From JANWVO01 sp037446555 (lineage in GTDB: Bacteria; Acidobacteriota; Terriglobia; Bryobacterales; Bryobacteraceae), in the NCBI GenBank assembly GCA_037446555.1, contig JBBIIK010000017.1:7321-71320 (forward strand): a stretch of DNA of 64,000 nt. Reading direction: 5' to 3'. The notes below the pieces were generated by a model. It saw only the letters and a list, made by a program, of their open reading frames with translations, made no database searches and was not told the DNA's origin. The position numbers were made by a program, and so were the translations under genes. Of the stretch, positions 55,593-64,000 are shown piece by piece; position 1 is the stretch's first letter, and the number at the start of each line of letters is the position of its first letter.

Positions 55593-56090
55593 ATGGCCGC
55601 CCGAGTCCTGCCCCGCAGCTTCTACGCCCGGCCCGCGGTGGAGGTGGCGCGTTCGCTGCTGGGACAGCGCCTCGAGATGGGCGGGCGCGGCGGGCGCATC
55701 CTGGAGGTGGAGGCGTACCTGCCGGAGGGAGACGAGGCGGCGCACGCCTGGCGGGGGCGGACGCGGCGGACCGAGGTCCTTTTCGGTGAACCGGGACACG
55801 CCTACGTGTTCCTTGTCTACGGGATGCACTTCTGCCTGAACGTGGTGGCCGAGCCGGAGGGTATTCCGGGATGCGTTTTGATCCGCGCCGTGGAGGGCTG
55901 CGGCGAGGGCCCGGGAAAGGTGACACGGGCCTTGGGGGTCACGCTCGAGCACAACGGCTGCGACCTGGTGCGGGGGCCGCTGCGGATCCTGTCCGAACCG
56001 GCTCCGGTGAGGGAGGCGATCACCGTGACGCCGCGGATCGGCATCCGCCGCTCGGAGCACCTGCCGCTGCGGTTTGTGCTGGAAAGTTGA
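55593..56090 (+). CDS. mpg: 3-methyladenine DNA glycosylase (AAG/MPG family)
   Basis: Encodes 165 residues, somewhat shorter than the 180-200 usual for the family. RILEVEAYLPEGDEAAHAWRG has the catalytic Glu. GHAYVFLVYGMHFCLNVVAEPEG is the DNA-intercalating part with its Tyr, and GPGKVTRALGV and the closing RIGIRRSEHLPLRFVL are family marks. It removes alkylated bases from DNA. The length difference falls in loops, not in the active site. Confidence 0.93.
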   Translation: MAARVLPRSFYARPAVEVARSLLGQRLEMGGRGGRILEVEAYLPEGDEAAHAWRGRTRRTEVLFGEPGHAYVFLVYGMHFCLNVVAEPEGIPGCVLIRAVEGCGEGPGKVTRALGVTLEHNGCDLVRGPLRILSEPAPVREAITVTPRIGIRRSEHLPLRFVLES

Positions 56091-56130
56091 GCCGGCCGGC
56101 GCAGTTCCGCTACGCTGAAATCTCAGCCTT

Positions 56131-57303
56131 ATGTTCCGATTTGAAACCGCCGGCGAGAGCCACGGCGAGTGTCTGGTGGCTACGGTCACCGGCTTGCCCG
56201 CGGGCGTTCCCGTCTCCGTTGCGGCAGTGAACCGCGAGCTGTGGAGGCGCCAGCAGGGCTACGGCCGAGGCGGGCGAATGAAGATAGAAACCGACACGGC
56301 CGAGATCGTCAGTGGCGTACGTCACTCGCAAACGACCGGCGCGCCGGTGTCGGTGATCATCCGGAACCGGGACTGGCAGAACTGGACCGAAGCGCTGCCG
56401 GTGGAGTCCACGCCGGATGCGGAGGGCAAGCAGAAGCCGCTGAAGCGGCCGCGGCCCGGCCATGCCGACCTGGCCGGGGCCATCAAGTACAACTACCACG
56501 ACGCCCGCTACATCCTCGAGCGCGCCTCGGCGCGGGAGACGACGGCGCGGGTGGCCCTCGGGGCGCTGGCCAAGCAGTATCTGGCGCAGTTCGGCGTTGA
56601 GGTGCTGAGCCACGTGATCCAGGTGGGGACGGCGCGGCTCAACCGGCGGGCGGAGTGGGAAGAGCTGAAGGCGCTGGCGCAGCGGGACGAGGTGCTGCTG
56701 AACTGCGTGGATCCTGAGGCGGAGGCACAGATGAAGGCCGTGGTGGATGAAGCCTACCGCACGGGCGACACTGTGGGCGGCGTCTTCGAGGTGCGGGCGC
56801 ACGGCGTGCCCGTAGGGCTGGGGTCGCACATCACCTGGGACTCCCGGCTGGACGGGAAGCTGGCGCAGGCGGTCCTGTCGATCCAGGCGGTGAAAGGCAT
56901 CATGATCGGCGAGGCGGAACAGGCGGCCGAAGAGTTCGGCTCGAAGGTGCAGGACACGATCCACTACGACCGCGAGGAGCGGCGCTTCACGCGCGGCGCC
57001 AACCAGGCGGGAGGGCTGGAAGGCGGCATCACCAACGGGCAGGACGTGGTGGTGCGCGGCTATCTGAAGCCGATTTCGACGCTGCGGCGGCCGCTGGAAA
57101 GCGTGGATCTGGACACACGCGAGCCGGCTCTGGCGGCCTACGAGCGCAGCGACGTATGCGTGGTTCCAGCGGCGGGCGTGATCGGAGAAGGGATGGTGGC
57201 GCTGGTGCTCGCCGGGGCGATGATCGAAAAATTCGGCGGTGATTCGCTTCTGGAGGCGCGTCGAAACTTCGACGGCTACATCCAACAGGTCAGGGAGTTC
57301 TGA
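56131..57303 (+). CDS. aroC: Chorismate synthase
   Basis: Encodes 390 residues, typical size. It starts MFRFETAGESHGECLVATVTGLP, the first family signature. GRGGRMKIETD and ASARETTARVALGALAKQYL follow, and the closing section has VVPAAGVIGEGMVA. It removes phosphate from EPSP to give chorismate and needs reduced FMN. The start codon lies 40 bases after mpg. The next gene, def, follows after seven bases. Confidence 0.97.
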   Translation: MFRFETAGESHGECLVATVTGLPAGVPVSVAAVNRELWRRQQGYGRGGRMKIETDTAEIVSGVRHSQTTGAPVSVIIRNRDWQNWTEALPVESTPDAEGKQKPLKRPRPGHADLAGAIKYNYHDARYILERASARETTARVALGALAKQYLAQFGVEVLSHVIQVGTARLNRRAEWEELKALAQRDEVLLNCVDPEAEAQMKAVVDEAYRTGDTVGGVFEVRAHGVPVGLGSHITWDSRLDGKLAQAVLSIQAVKGIMIGEAEQAAEEFGSKVQDTIHYDREERRFTRGANQAGGLEGGITNGQDVVVRGYLKPISTLRRPLESVDLDTREPALAAYERSDVCVVPAAGVIGEGMVALVLAGAMIEKFGGDSLLEARRNFDGYIQQVREF

Positions 57304-57310
57304 AGGACCG

Positions 57311-57823
57311 ATGATTCTGCGCATCCGCAAGTACGGCGACCCGGTGCTGGAGACGAAGGCGGACCCGGTGACCGAGTTCGACGGCGAGATGCGGCAACTG
57401 GCCGCCGACATGTTCGAAACGATGTACGCCAACAAGGGCGTGGGGCTGGCGGCGCCGCAGGTTGGCGTGTCGAGGCGGCTGGCGGTGATCGATCCGAGCG
57501 CGGGCGAGGACGAGGCGGCCAGGATTGTGCTTGTGAACCCCGAGATCCTGGTCAAGGAAGGCATGCAGATCGGCGAGGAGGGCTGCCTGTCGATCCCCGG
57601 CTTTCGCGAGGACGTCAAGCGCGCCTGGCGCGTGCGGGCGCGGGCGCAGGATCTGGAAGGAAAGTTTTTCGAAATCGAGGGCGAGGAGCTGCTGGCGCGC
57701 GCCATCCAGCATGAGATCGATCACCTGGACGGGATTCTGTTCCTGCAACACCTGAGCTTGCTGAAGCGCGACCTGATCAAGCGCAAGATCCGCAAGCTGG
57801 TGAAAGCCGGCGAGTGGGACTGA
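57311..57823 (+). CDS. def: Peptide deformylase
   Basis: Encodes 170 residues from ATG 57311, with AAGGA just upstream; the longer frame overlaps aroC. Motifs 1-3 are all intact: GVGLAAPQVG, EEGCLSIPG (Cys metal ligand) and QHEIDHLDG (two His and Glu). It removes the formyl group from new proteins. It is probably transcribed with aroC. Confidence 0.97.
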   Translation: MILRIRKYGDPVLETKADPVTEFDGEMRQLAADMFETMYANKGVGLAAPQVGVSRRLAVIDPSAGEDEAARIVLVNPEILVKEGMQIGEEGCLSIPGFREDVKRAWRVRARAQDLEGKFFEIEGEELLARAIQHEIDHLDGILFLQHLSLLKRDLIKRKIRKLVKAGEWD

Positions 57824-57862
57824 CCTCTTCCCTCCGCGCCGGTTGATCCGGCGCCGCGCGCC

Positions 57863-60103
57863 TCAGGGGCGCGCTTCCACGCGCACGGACGGAGCGCCCT
57901 CGATCCACGCCACCACAGGCTTCAAGCCGTCCCAAGCCAGCCAGACAAAGCCGCCCGAATCGGTGAGCACAGGCTCCTCCATGCCCTCGATCCGCACCGG
58001 GATGCCGGGATAGGGAAGCCGGTTCGGATCCGTGGCGCGCAATACCAGCAGCCCTTCGTCGCGCCAGTAGTCCACCAGTTGGATGTCGCCGCGGGCGGGC
58101 TTGACATCGAGCTTCTGGTGCAGCACTTCGAAAGACGGATCGTCGGCGTAAAAGTAGACGTCGGCGACGCCCGGCGCGGAGGCGCGGATGTGCGCGACCG
58201 CCTCGGTGGCGCCGGCGGGGAGCAGGACAGGCTCCATGGGGTCGATGAAGCTGGAGGCGTAGAGCGAGATGCGGAGGTCGTAGTCCAGCGGGCGGGCGAT
58301 CGAAAAGCGCACGGGAACGGGTTCTCCGGCGACCGCTCCGGCGGCTGGCCAGAGCGAGGATCGAAGCATGCGTTGTAGCGACGTACCCGCCCAGGCGCGC
58401 TCGCCAGCGGCGCGGTGGTAGTAGGGCTCGAACTCGGCGCGATAGGCGTCGAGCTGCGCCAGTTCCTCTGCGGAGGGCTCCACGCCGGGCGGCGTGACCA
58501 GGATGAAGGCGAAGCGGAACAGACGCTGGGCCACCGTGTCATCGGGTGTGCGGCGTCCCTCGGCTTCGATGATCTGCTCGACCGTGACGTCCCGGCGAGC
58601 GCCGCGGATGGTGACGCCCACGCGGGGCAGGGCGCTGCGCGAGGTGTTGGCGTTGTCGACGAAGAAAGTGGGCGCGACCTCGCCCGGTCCGCGCAGCCCC
58701 ATCAGGTACTGGTCCAGAGCGGAGAACCCTTCCACCGTGGCGATGGTGAGGAACGTGCCGTCGCCATTGTCGGCGATGCGGTTGCCTTCGAGCAGCGAGG
58801 CGTCGGAGTGGAAGTTGAAGCTCCAGTGGGCGAGCTGCGCGCCCAGCATGGGCAGGTCGCCGGGACGCGCCGGGTCGCGCACGCTGGCCAGGGCCAGGAA
58901 CAGGTGCCCGGCTTCGTGGCCGAGGATCGACATGGTTGTGTCGCCAGTGATGGCGCCGCGCGAGCCCACCCGCGCGTAAGGGTCGCGCGGGTACTGGCTC
59001 AGGGGGCCCATGTTCATCACCGCCTGCAGGCGCCATGGGGAGCCGTACATATGGCCGCGGTCGAGGGCGGTGTCGCCGGTGCCGGTGACATTCGAGCGGA
59101 CGCTGACTTCAAAGGCGAGGGCGTTCGAGGCGGCGCTGATGCCGAGCGAGTTGAAGATCACGAGGTAGTCGTAGGCGTCCTCGTGCGTTTCGTAAAAGCG
59201 CTGGGCGATGCGCACGATGTCGAGCGTTCGTTCGCTGCCGAAGCGCTCCGCCACGGCGGCGGCGATCTCGAAAGCGGGCGGGGCGTCATAGTCGACGACC
59301 TGCGCCGAACCCTGCAAGTAACCCGGGGAGATGCCGACCACGGCAGCCGTCGCGGTCCCGGAGAAGAAGTGAAACGCGATGCGGCCCCCGGCTTCCAGCA
59401 CAAGCTGGAAGGTCTGGCGCGGTCCCGTGCCGAAGTCGCGGAATTCGGGCACGTCCTGCCAGGTGATGACGGCGCGGTTGGAGTCCAGATCCACGCTCAG
59501 GCTGCCGCCGCGCGTGGGGTCGAGGTCGGCAAACAGCGGAGCGATGCGGGGAGGACCGCTGAAAAGGCGCCCCAGGCTGCGGGATGCTGAGTCCGCGTCG
59601 GGTTGCTGGAAGGTGATGTTGCCGTCGGAGTGAATGAATATGCGGCGGTGGGTCTGGCCGAAGAAGGGGAAGTCAAAGGGCAGGTCGACGGTGCGAAAGT
59701 CGTCGTCGTCGATTCCCTCGAGCCGCTGGCCGCGAGCGGCCGCCTGCGAGTCGAAGTTCTGCGGGCCGGTGACCACAAAGTAGCGGGCAGCAGCCTGGGC
59801 GGCCGGCTGGAAGGAGATGCCGCGGCCGGTGAGGTTGAAGGGGTTGGGCTCCATCACCACGCCGCTGCCGGAATCCACCACGGCGAGGTGGCCGTAGTCG
59901 CGGGCCCGGGGCGCTTCGGAAAGGCGGGCCAGCGCCTTCCCGCGGCGCAGGGCGCGCCATTGGGCCTCGTTCTCCGCCGGGGCCGCGATGCGCGCGCCGC
60001 GCTCGGTGCCGCAGACGACGGGAACAGTGCGTGCGGGCGCCGGCGGTGCGGCCAGCACCAGGAGGATGGCCAGGGAACACAGGGCCGGATTTCTGCGTAT
60101 CAT
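57863..60103 (-). CDS. Secreted zinc metallopeptidase with NIDO-like domain
   Basis: Encodes 746 residues from ATG 60103. The signal peptide is NPALCSLAILLVLAAPPAPA. A NIDO-like beta domain (DLPFDFPFFGQTHRRIFIHSDGNITF, about 145-285) leads to a central zincin with LGHEAGHLFLAL, the H-E-x-x-H motif near residue 394, followed by HWSFNFHSDASLLEG, a possible further ligand region. The C-terminus is beta-rich. It is probably an extracellular protease of unassigned family with an N-terminal adhesion-like module. It stands alone, convergent with def and divergent from the AIM24-like gene. Confidence 0.75.
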   Translation of the reverse strand: MIRRNPALCSLAILLVLAAPPAPARTVPVVCGTERGARIAAPAENEAQWRALRRGKALARLSEAPRARDYGHLAVVDSGSGVVMEPNPFNLTGRGISFQPAAQAAARYFVVTGPQNFDSQAAARGQRLEGIDDDDFRTVDLPFDFPFFGQTHRRIFIHSDGNITFQQPDADSASRSLGRLFSGPPRIAPLFADLDPTRGGSLSVDLDSNRAVITWQDVPEFRDFGTGPRQTFQLVLEAGGRIAFHFFSGTATAAVVGISPGYLQGSAQVVDYDAPPAFEIAAAVAERFGSERTLDIVRIAQRFYETHEDAYDYLVIFNSLGISAASNALAFEVSVRSNVTGTGDTALDRGHMYGSPWRLQAVMNMGPLSQYPRDPYARVGSRGAITGDTTMSILGHEAGHLFLALASVRDPARPGDLPMLGAQLAHWSFNFHSDASLLEGNRIADNGDGTFLTIATVEGFSALDQYLMGLRGPGEVAPTFFVDNANTSRSALPRVGVTIRGARRDVTVEQIIEAEGRRTPDDTVAQRLFRFAFILVTPPGVEPSAEELAQLDAYRAEFEPYYHRAAGERAWAGTSLQRMLRSSLWPAAGAVAGEPVPVRFSIARPLDYDLRISLYASSFIDPMEPVLLPAGATEAVAHIRASAPGVADVYFYADDPSFEVLHQKLDVKPARGDIQLVDYWRDEGLLVLRATDPNRLPYPGIPVRIEGMEEPVLTDSGGFVWLAWDGLKPVVAWIEGAPSVRVEARP

Positions 60104-60196
60104 GATCGTTGTTTTACTCGACGGGCGCCGCAACGCGGCCGTTGCGGGACTCTGCCCTCAGGATACTGATTTCGGCCTGCACGGAGGTTGTTTCGC

Positions 60197-61060
60197 ATGC
60201 CCTATTGCACCAGTTGCGGTTCGGAAGCACAAGAAGGGGCGAAGTTCTGCGCCCGCTGCGGCGCGGCGATGGGAGGCGCACCGGTGGCTCCCGCCTATGG
60301 CTTCGCGCTGGCGGAGCCGCTCGACTACACGATTCAGGGAGACAACCTGCAGGTGGTGCGCATCCGCCTGAAACCCGGCCAGGAGGTCTACGCCGAGGCG
60401 GGCAAGATGATCTACAAGACGGCCACGGTGCAGTGGGAGAGCCGGATGTCGGGCCAGTCGATCGGCGAGAAGCTCTGGGGCGCAGTGAAGCGGAAGCTGA
60501 TGGGCGAGTCGCTGTTCTGGACCTATTTCCGTGCCATGGCGCCCGGCGAGGTGGGTTTTGCGGGCGCATATCCGGGCTGCATTCAGGCGCTGGAGCTGAA
60601 GGCGGGTCAGGCGGTGCTGGCGCAAAGGGACAGCTTCGTGTGCGCCCAGGCGACGGCGCGGGTCGACATCGCGTTCGTGAAGAAGATCGGCAGCGGTCTG
60701 TTCGGCGGCGAAGGGTTCATTCTGGAGAAGATCACTGGGCCGGGCACGGCTTTTATCCACGCGGGCGGCGATTTCATTGAATTCGAACTGGGTCCGGGGG
60801 AGGTGTTGCAGGTGGATACGGGCTGCATCGTGGCCTTTGACGAGGGCGTGGATTATGACGTGCAATTCGCCGGAGGTATCAAGACGGCGATCTTCGGCGG
60901 GGAAGGGTTGTTCCTGGCCACGCTGCGCGGACCGGGCCGCGTGATCATCCAGAGCATGACGCTGGAGAAGCTGCGCCGCGAGCTGAGTCCGGGGCAGGCG
61001 GGGGGCGATGAGCGGGGTCCGCTGGAATCCCTGGGAGGATTCTTCCGGAGCGAGGACTGA
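60197..61060 (+). CDS. AIM24/TIGR00266-family protein with zinc ribbon
   Basis: Encodes 287 residues from ATG 60197, with CGGAGG 9 bases upstream. A zinc ribbon (YCTSCGSEAQEGAKFCARCGAAM) is followed by a TIGR00266/AIM24 beta-helix domain: RIRLKPGQEVYAEAGKMIY, then GFAGAYPGC, FIHAGGDFIEFEL and GEGLFLATLRGPGRVIIQS. The family is widespread; it is mitochondrial in yeast and of unknown function in bacteria. The ribbon is a fused addition not found in all members. Confidence 0.88.
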   Translation: MPYCTSCGSEAQEGAKFCARCGAAMGGAPVAPAYGFALAEPLDYTIQGDNLQVVRIRLKPGQEVYAEAGKMIYKTATVQWESRMSGQSIGEKLWGAVKRKLMGESLFWTYFRAMAPGEVGFAGAYPGCIQALELKAGQAVLAQRDSFVCAQATARVDIAFVKKIGSGLFGGEGFILEKITGPGTAFIHAGGDFIEFELGPGEVLQVDTGCIVAFDEGVDYDVQFAGGIKTAIFGGEGLFLATLRGPGRVIIQSMTLEKLRRELSPGQAGGDERGPLESLGGFFRSED

Positions 61061-61141
61061 CGCCCGGGCGGGGCCGCGTGCGGATCCGCTAAAGAACAGA
61101 GGCGCTTCCGCCGATGAAAGAAGCGGGAGCGCCATGCCTGC

Positions 61142-62323
61142 ATGAACGTGCAGCGAGAGGATCCGGCTGCGGCTTCGACCGGCCCCGCCGCTCAGGCGGC
61201 CACGGCGCCGGACACCGGCGGGCAGCGCCTGCAACTGCTGACGAGCCTGAACCATGAGATTCGCACGCCCTTGAGCGGCGTGCTGGGGGCCATCGACCTG
61301 CTGCTGGAGACGCCGCTCAACGACGAGCAGCGGGAGTTCGCCATGATGGCGCGGCAATCGGCCAGCGGGCTGCTGGACCTGCTGAACGACACGCTGGAAT
61401 ACACGACCCTGGCCAACGGGCTGGCGCGGCTGGATGAGGCGGAGTTCGACCTGCGGGACACGATGCAGGCGGTGATGGCGGAGTTCATGGTGGAGGCGGA
61501 GTCGAGGTGTCTGGAATTGCAATGGATCCTGGATCCGATCCTGCCGAGGATCGTGGAGGCGGACGCGCGGCGGCTGACGCAGATTGTGAAGCTGATGCTG
61601 CGCTACGCCATGCGAACGGTTTCCGGCGGCGGAGTGTCGGTGGCCACGCGTCTGGATGCCGGCGGCGAGCCGGGCGAGGTGAAGCTGGCCCTGATGCTGC
61701 AGTGCCGGAATGGCCTGACGGTGAACACGGTGCGGAGTCTGCTGGAGGAGTTCGAGGCGAGCCAGGATGCGGCGATCGGGCACTTCCATGGCGTGGCGCT
61801 GGATCTGGCGCTGGCGCGGCGCGTGGCGGAGCTGATGCGGGGCACGCTCGAGATTGAGGACGCGCAGGGCGAGGTGCGGCTGACCGCGCGGATTCCCGCA
61901 GGGCTGCCAGGGCGCGCGGCTCCGTCGGCGGAGCTTGCGGCTTTCGGAGATGGCGAAGGAGCGCTGCTGGTGGTGGAGGACAATCCCGTAAGCCAGCGTG
62001 TGCTCCGGGCGGTTCTGGCAAAGGGAGAATTCAAGGTGGATTGCTGCAGTGACGGCTTTGCGGCGCTCGCAGCGGCGGAACGGCGGAAATACCGGCTGGT
62101 GCTGATGGATCTGTTCATGCCCGGCATGGACGGGCTGGAGACCCACGAGCGCCTGCGCCAGCTGCCAGGGTACGAGTCAACGCCAGTGGTCGCGCTCACG
62201 GCGGAGATGTCCCCCGAACTGCGCCAATTGTGCCGCGAGCGGGGCATGGCGGCGTTCCTCACCAAGCCCATCCATGCGCACGAACTGTTGGCCACCGTGC
62301 GGCGGTGCCTGCAAGCAGTCTAG
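61142..62323 (+). CDS. Hybrid sensor protein with degenerate ATPase and intact receiver
   Basis: Encodes 393 residues. The N-terminus has no sensor or membrane helix. A HisKA-like domain carries SLNHEIRTPLSGVLG with His38. The ATPase-like part (about 105-250) lacks the N-box Asn (QIVKLMLRYAMRTV) and the G1 Asp-x-Gly motif, so ATP binding is doubtful. The C-terminal receiver is complete: VVEDNPVS, Asp323 in LMDLFMPGMDG, Thr353 and Lys375 in FLTKPIHA. It may act as a phosphate-accepting regulator or a pseudokinase. No output domain is present. It stands alone on the + strand. Confidence 0.85.
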   Translation: MNVQREDPAAASTGPAAQAATAPDTGGQRLQLLTSLNHEIRTPLSGVLGAIDLLLETPLNDEQREFAMMARQSASGLLDLLNDTLEYTTLANGLARLDEAEFDLRDTMQAVMAEFMVEAESRCLELQWILDPILPRIVEADARRLTQIVKLMLRYAMRTVSGGGVSVATRLDAGGEPGEVKLALMLQCRNGLTVNTVRSLLEEFEASQDAAIGHFHGVALDLALARRVAELMRGTLEIEDAQGEVRLTARIPAGLPGRAAPSAELAAFGDGEGALLVVEDNPVSQRVLRAVLAKGEFKVDCCSDGFAALAAAERRKYRLVLMDLFMPGMDGLETHERLRQLPGYESTPVVALTAEMSPELRQLCRERGMAAFLTKPIHAHELLATVRRCLQAV

Positions 62324-62356
62324 GAACAGCCGCCCGGCGCCGCGCGCGGGCGAGCG

Positions 62357-63337
62357 CTAGTCATCCTCGCTCCGGTTCTTCCACAGTGTGTTTGCATTCC
62401 CTAGCGCGTAGCAGTAGTTGGCGATCCAGAACCGCAGCAGTTTGGGATCCTGCAGCAGCTCCTCCTCATTCAGCCGAGGCGACTCGCGAACCCGGTGCAG
62501 CGGCGGCCGGGCGGCCTTGCGCTGCCCGGTGCCGGCGTGAGGCTCGAGGCCTTCCCGGCGGTAGTACTCGAGCAGCTCCCGGGGATCCAGGCCCGTCAGC
62601 TCTCTCACCGATTCCCACCGTTTCTTGCCGACAGAGTCCAAAGCGGGCATCTGGTCGAGCATCTCTCCTCGGGCCTCCTTGTTGGAACGGAAAAGCTCCT
62701 CGAGGCACTCCATCCAGAGCGGCTGCGAGCCATCCGCCTGCTCGCCCATCTGGGGCGGCAGCGTAAGTTCCCTGTAAAGATAGCCGTAAGCGCGGATACA
62801 GGCTTCCCGGAAAACATCCGGCTCCGCGGGCTCGCAAACCGCAATCAGATACTCCGTATCCCCGAAATTTCCCTCGTTGATATCCTCCTCGCTCGAGAAA
62901 AAGTAGCAGCGCTTCTCCCCAAAGGACACTGACACGCCCCAGGAGCCGCTGCACCTGCTGCTGGGATTCGAGGCGTAAACCAGCCAGTCGCCATCGAAGC
63001 GCCGCAGTTCGCACTCCTCGAGGCCCGCCAGCAGCACGTCCGTTCTGGTCCAGCTGCGACTGTCGAGGACCTCGAGCATGTCCCGCAGCTCCTCATCTTC
63101 CACGTCCTCGTCTTCGAAAGTGCGGACTTCATCCGGCAGGCCGAGAATCAGCAAGCGCGAGACGCCAAGTCCCAGCGAGGGCGCGTAGCGACCTTCGTCA
63201 AACTCCTTGGGCGCGCGCACGTACCACAGATGCCCTTTTCCGCCGGCCAGCCTCCGGTGACCCGTCAGGGACCTTTGAAATGCGAACCGGACTCTTTCCC
63301 ACTCCACCATGTCCCAAGGGTGAGGCAGTTTGCGCAT
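62357..63337 (-). CDS. Protein of unknown function, paralogue of the gene at 63628
   Basis: Encodes 326 residues, acidic and without leader or membrane helix. I do not recognise the N-terminal domain (LWYVRAPKEFDEGRY, LVYASNPSSRCSGSWGVSVSF). The C-terminal 100 residues (about 225-326) match the protein at 63628: RELTGLDPRELLEYYRREG and LLQDPKLLRFWIANYCYAL. The N-terminal part may be an SMI1/DUF-type cytosolic domain, but this is a guess. The stop lies 33 bases from the converging hybrid-sensor gene. Confidence 0.7.
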   Translation of the reverse strand: MRKLPHPWDMVEWERVRFAFQRSLTGHRRLAGGKGHLWYVRAPKEFDEGRYAPSLGLGVSRLLILGLPDEVRTFEDEDVEDEELRDMLEVLDSRSWTRTDVLLAGLEECELRRFDGDWLVYASNPSSRCSGSWGVSVSFGEKRCYFFSSEEDINEGNFGDTEYLIAVCEPAEPDVFREACIRAYGYLYRELTLPPQMGEQADGSQPLWMECLEELFRSNKEARGEMLDQMPALDSVGKKRWESVRELTGLDPRELLEYYRREGLEPHAGTGQRKAARPPLHRVRESPRLNEEELLQDPKLLRFWIANYCYALGNANTLWKNRSEDD

Positions 63338-63627
63338 AGCCTGTTATTTCCATCTTATGATATGCGGAGCCTCGGGTGCAATCAAGGGCCGCACCGCGCT
63401 CCTGCAGCCTGCCGCCGAAACCGGAGAAGCGCATGCGCCTGCAGCGGCAAACCGGACCAACGCCGGGGTTCGGGCTGACAGCGAGGGTGCGTCCAGAGCT
63501 GCGGCAAGCGTGCCGCCTACGGCGCTTGGCGGCGCCCTCGACAAAGCCTGTCCACGCTCACCGCCCGTTGGACAGGAAACGGCGCTGCCTGGAAGCGGGG
63601 TAAAGGCTGCGCCAGGCCGGCGTCACT
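63338..63627. other. 290-base intergenic region
   Basis: It separates two minus-strand paralogues. I see no gene, RNA or clear hairpin. An AT-richer patch (TATCAT/TAAGAT on the minus strand, about 63353-63366) lies just upstream of the 62357-63337 gene and may be its promoter. Confidence 0.4.
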
Positions 63628-63936
63628 TTATGGGCTCATGCCAACGGTTTCCATTGTTTGGCAGTAGTTGGCGACCAGGAACCGCAGGTACTTCGGGTCC
63701 TCCACCGGGAGGTCATCCTGGATGCCGACGAGTTCGAGCCGAAATCCCTCTTCTCCCGGTTTGAGCTTCTCGGCGCCTTTCACTGCCGCGAAGCCCAGCA
63801 TGCGGTAGTATTGACGAAGCCGCCGGTCGGAGAATCCCGTCAAATCCTTGACAGCCTTCCACCATACTCTGTCTCCCCCGCCCCACGATTTCGTTGGACA
63901 CCGATTTGCGATAAGAGGTGTGAGTATGTCCAACAC
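63628..63936 (-). CDS. Small paralogue of the neighbouring unknown protein (possibly truncated by window edge)
   Basis: Encodes 102 residues counted from GTG 63936. The frame stays open to the right edge, so the true start may lie beyond the window. It resembles the C-terminal part of the 62357-63337 protein in order: VKDLTGFSDRRLRQYYRMLGF versus RELTGLDPRELLEYYRREGL, and DPKYLRFLVANYCQTM versus DPKLLRFWIANYCYAL. No known domain is recognised. A tandem duplication with loss of the N-terminal half is the simplest view. Confidence 0.6.
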   Translation of the reverse strand: MLDILTPLIANRCPTKSWGGGDRVWWKAVKDLTGFSDRRLRQYYRMLGFAAVKGAEKLKPGEEGFRLELVGIQDDLPVEDPKYLRFLVANYCQTMETVGMSP

Positions 63937-64000
63937 GAAATCACCAGTTTCCGGGGCCGCAGAGGGAGCCCGGAGGGCGACTGACGCGGGCCCGGAAACT

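Noticed and set aside
56110..57705. Minus-strand open frame opposite aroC and def
   Set aside because: Both + strand genes are certain; the antisense translation has no features.

Overview
The window is a gene-dense, high-GC stretch of bacterial chromosome with 52 supported protein genes, mostly separated by tens of bases or overlapping by 1-17 bases. I see no rRNA, tRNA, insertion sequence, prophage or CRISPR array. The gene set points to Acidobacteriota, most likely a Solibacter/Bryobacter-like lineage. The clues are two Oar-type TonB-dependent receptors with an N-terminal carboxypeptidase-regulatory domain, an ASPIC/UnbV tail, a large DUF4159-VWA-MoxR-DUF58-BatA-DUF4175 operon, a DUF2264 protein, many Tat or Sec leaders, and a PEP-CTERM-type glycosyltransferase. 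The taxon is inferred from gene content only.

Region 1 (1-15157): the tail of an ASPIC/UnbV protein is coupled to a sugar phosphate isomerase. An eight-gene + strand operon follows (1107-14463): DUF4159, VWA membrane protein, a caspase/C13-like protein that lacks a cysteine at the expected site, a TPR gluzincin, MoxR ATPase, DUF58, BatA/VWA and DUF4175. Each junction is 0-8 bases or an overlap. A small protein with a His and Cys pair (DUF6642/CHAT-like) follows behind its own candidate promoter. This is the best candidate for an under-described system: an envelope-associated MoxR/VWA machine with protease-like partners.

Region 2 (15171-29183): housekeeping and metabolism. It holds a class V aminotransferase and proS, an exported amidohydrolase whose start overlaps a divergent DoxX/thioredoxin membrane protein, a hemerythrin, a double Rid protein, a KDG-type sugar kinase, and dsbD-plsX-rpmF. 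A convergent gpgS/gpgP-like pair probably makes glucosylglycerate (or mannosylglycerate).

Region 3 (29210-42314): a NarL-type two-component pair, DUF177, an aquaglyceroporin, a Tat-exported M14-like protein, glutamate dehydrogenase and mutS. A cluster of exported proteins follows (DUF2264, DUF362, a ferredoxin-tailed aldo/keto reductase, and a DUF6599-like protein).

Region 4 (42414-53350): two Oar-like receptors on the minus strand flank a + strand operon encoding an S41 homologue without its catalytic dyad, a FmdB zinc ribbon, a TIGR03087 glycosyltransferase and GmhB. The last two suggest surface glycan synthesis.

Region 5 (53411-64000): thpR-plsY-gpsA (phospholipid precursors), mpg, aroC-def, a secreted HEAGH metallopeptidase, an AIM24/zinc-ribbon protein, a degenerate hybrid kinase with an intact receiver, and two paralogous proteins of unknown function at the right edge.
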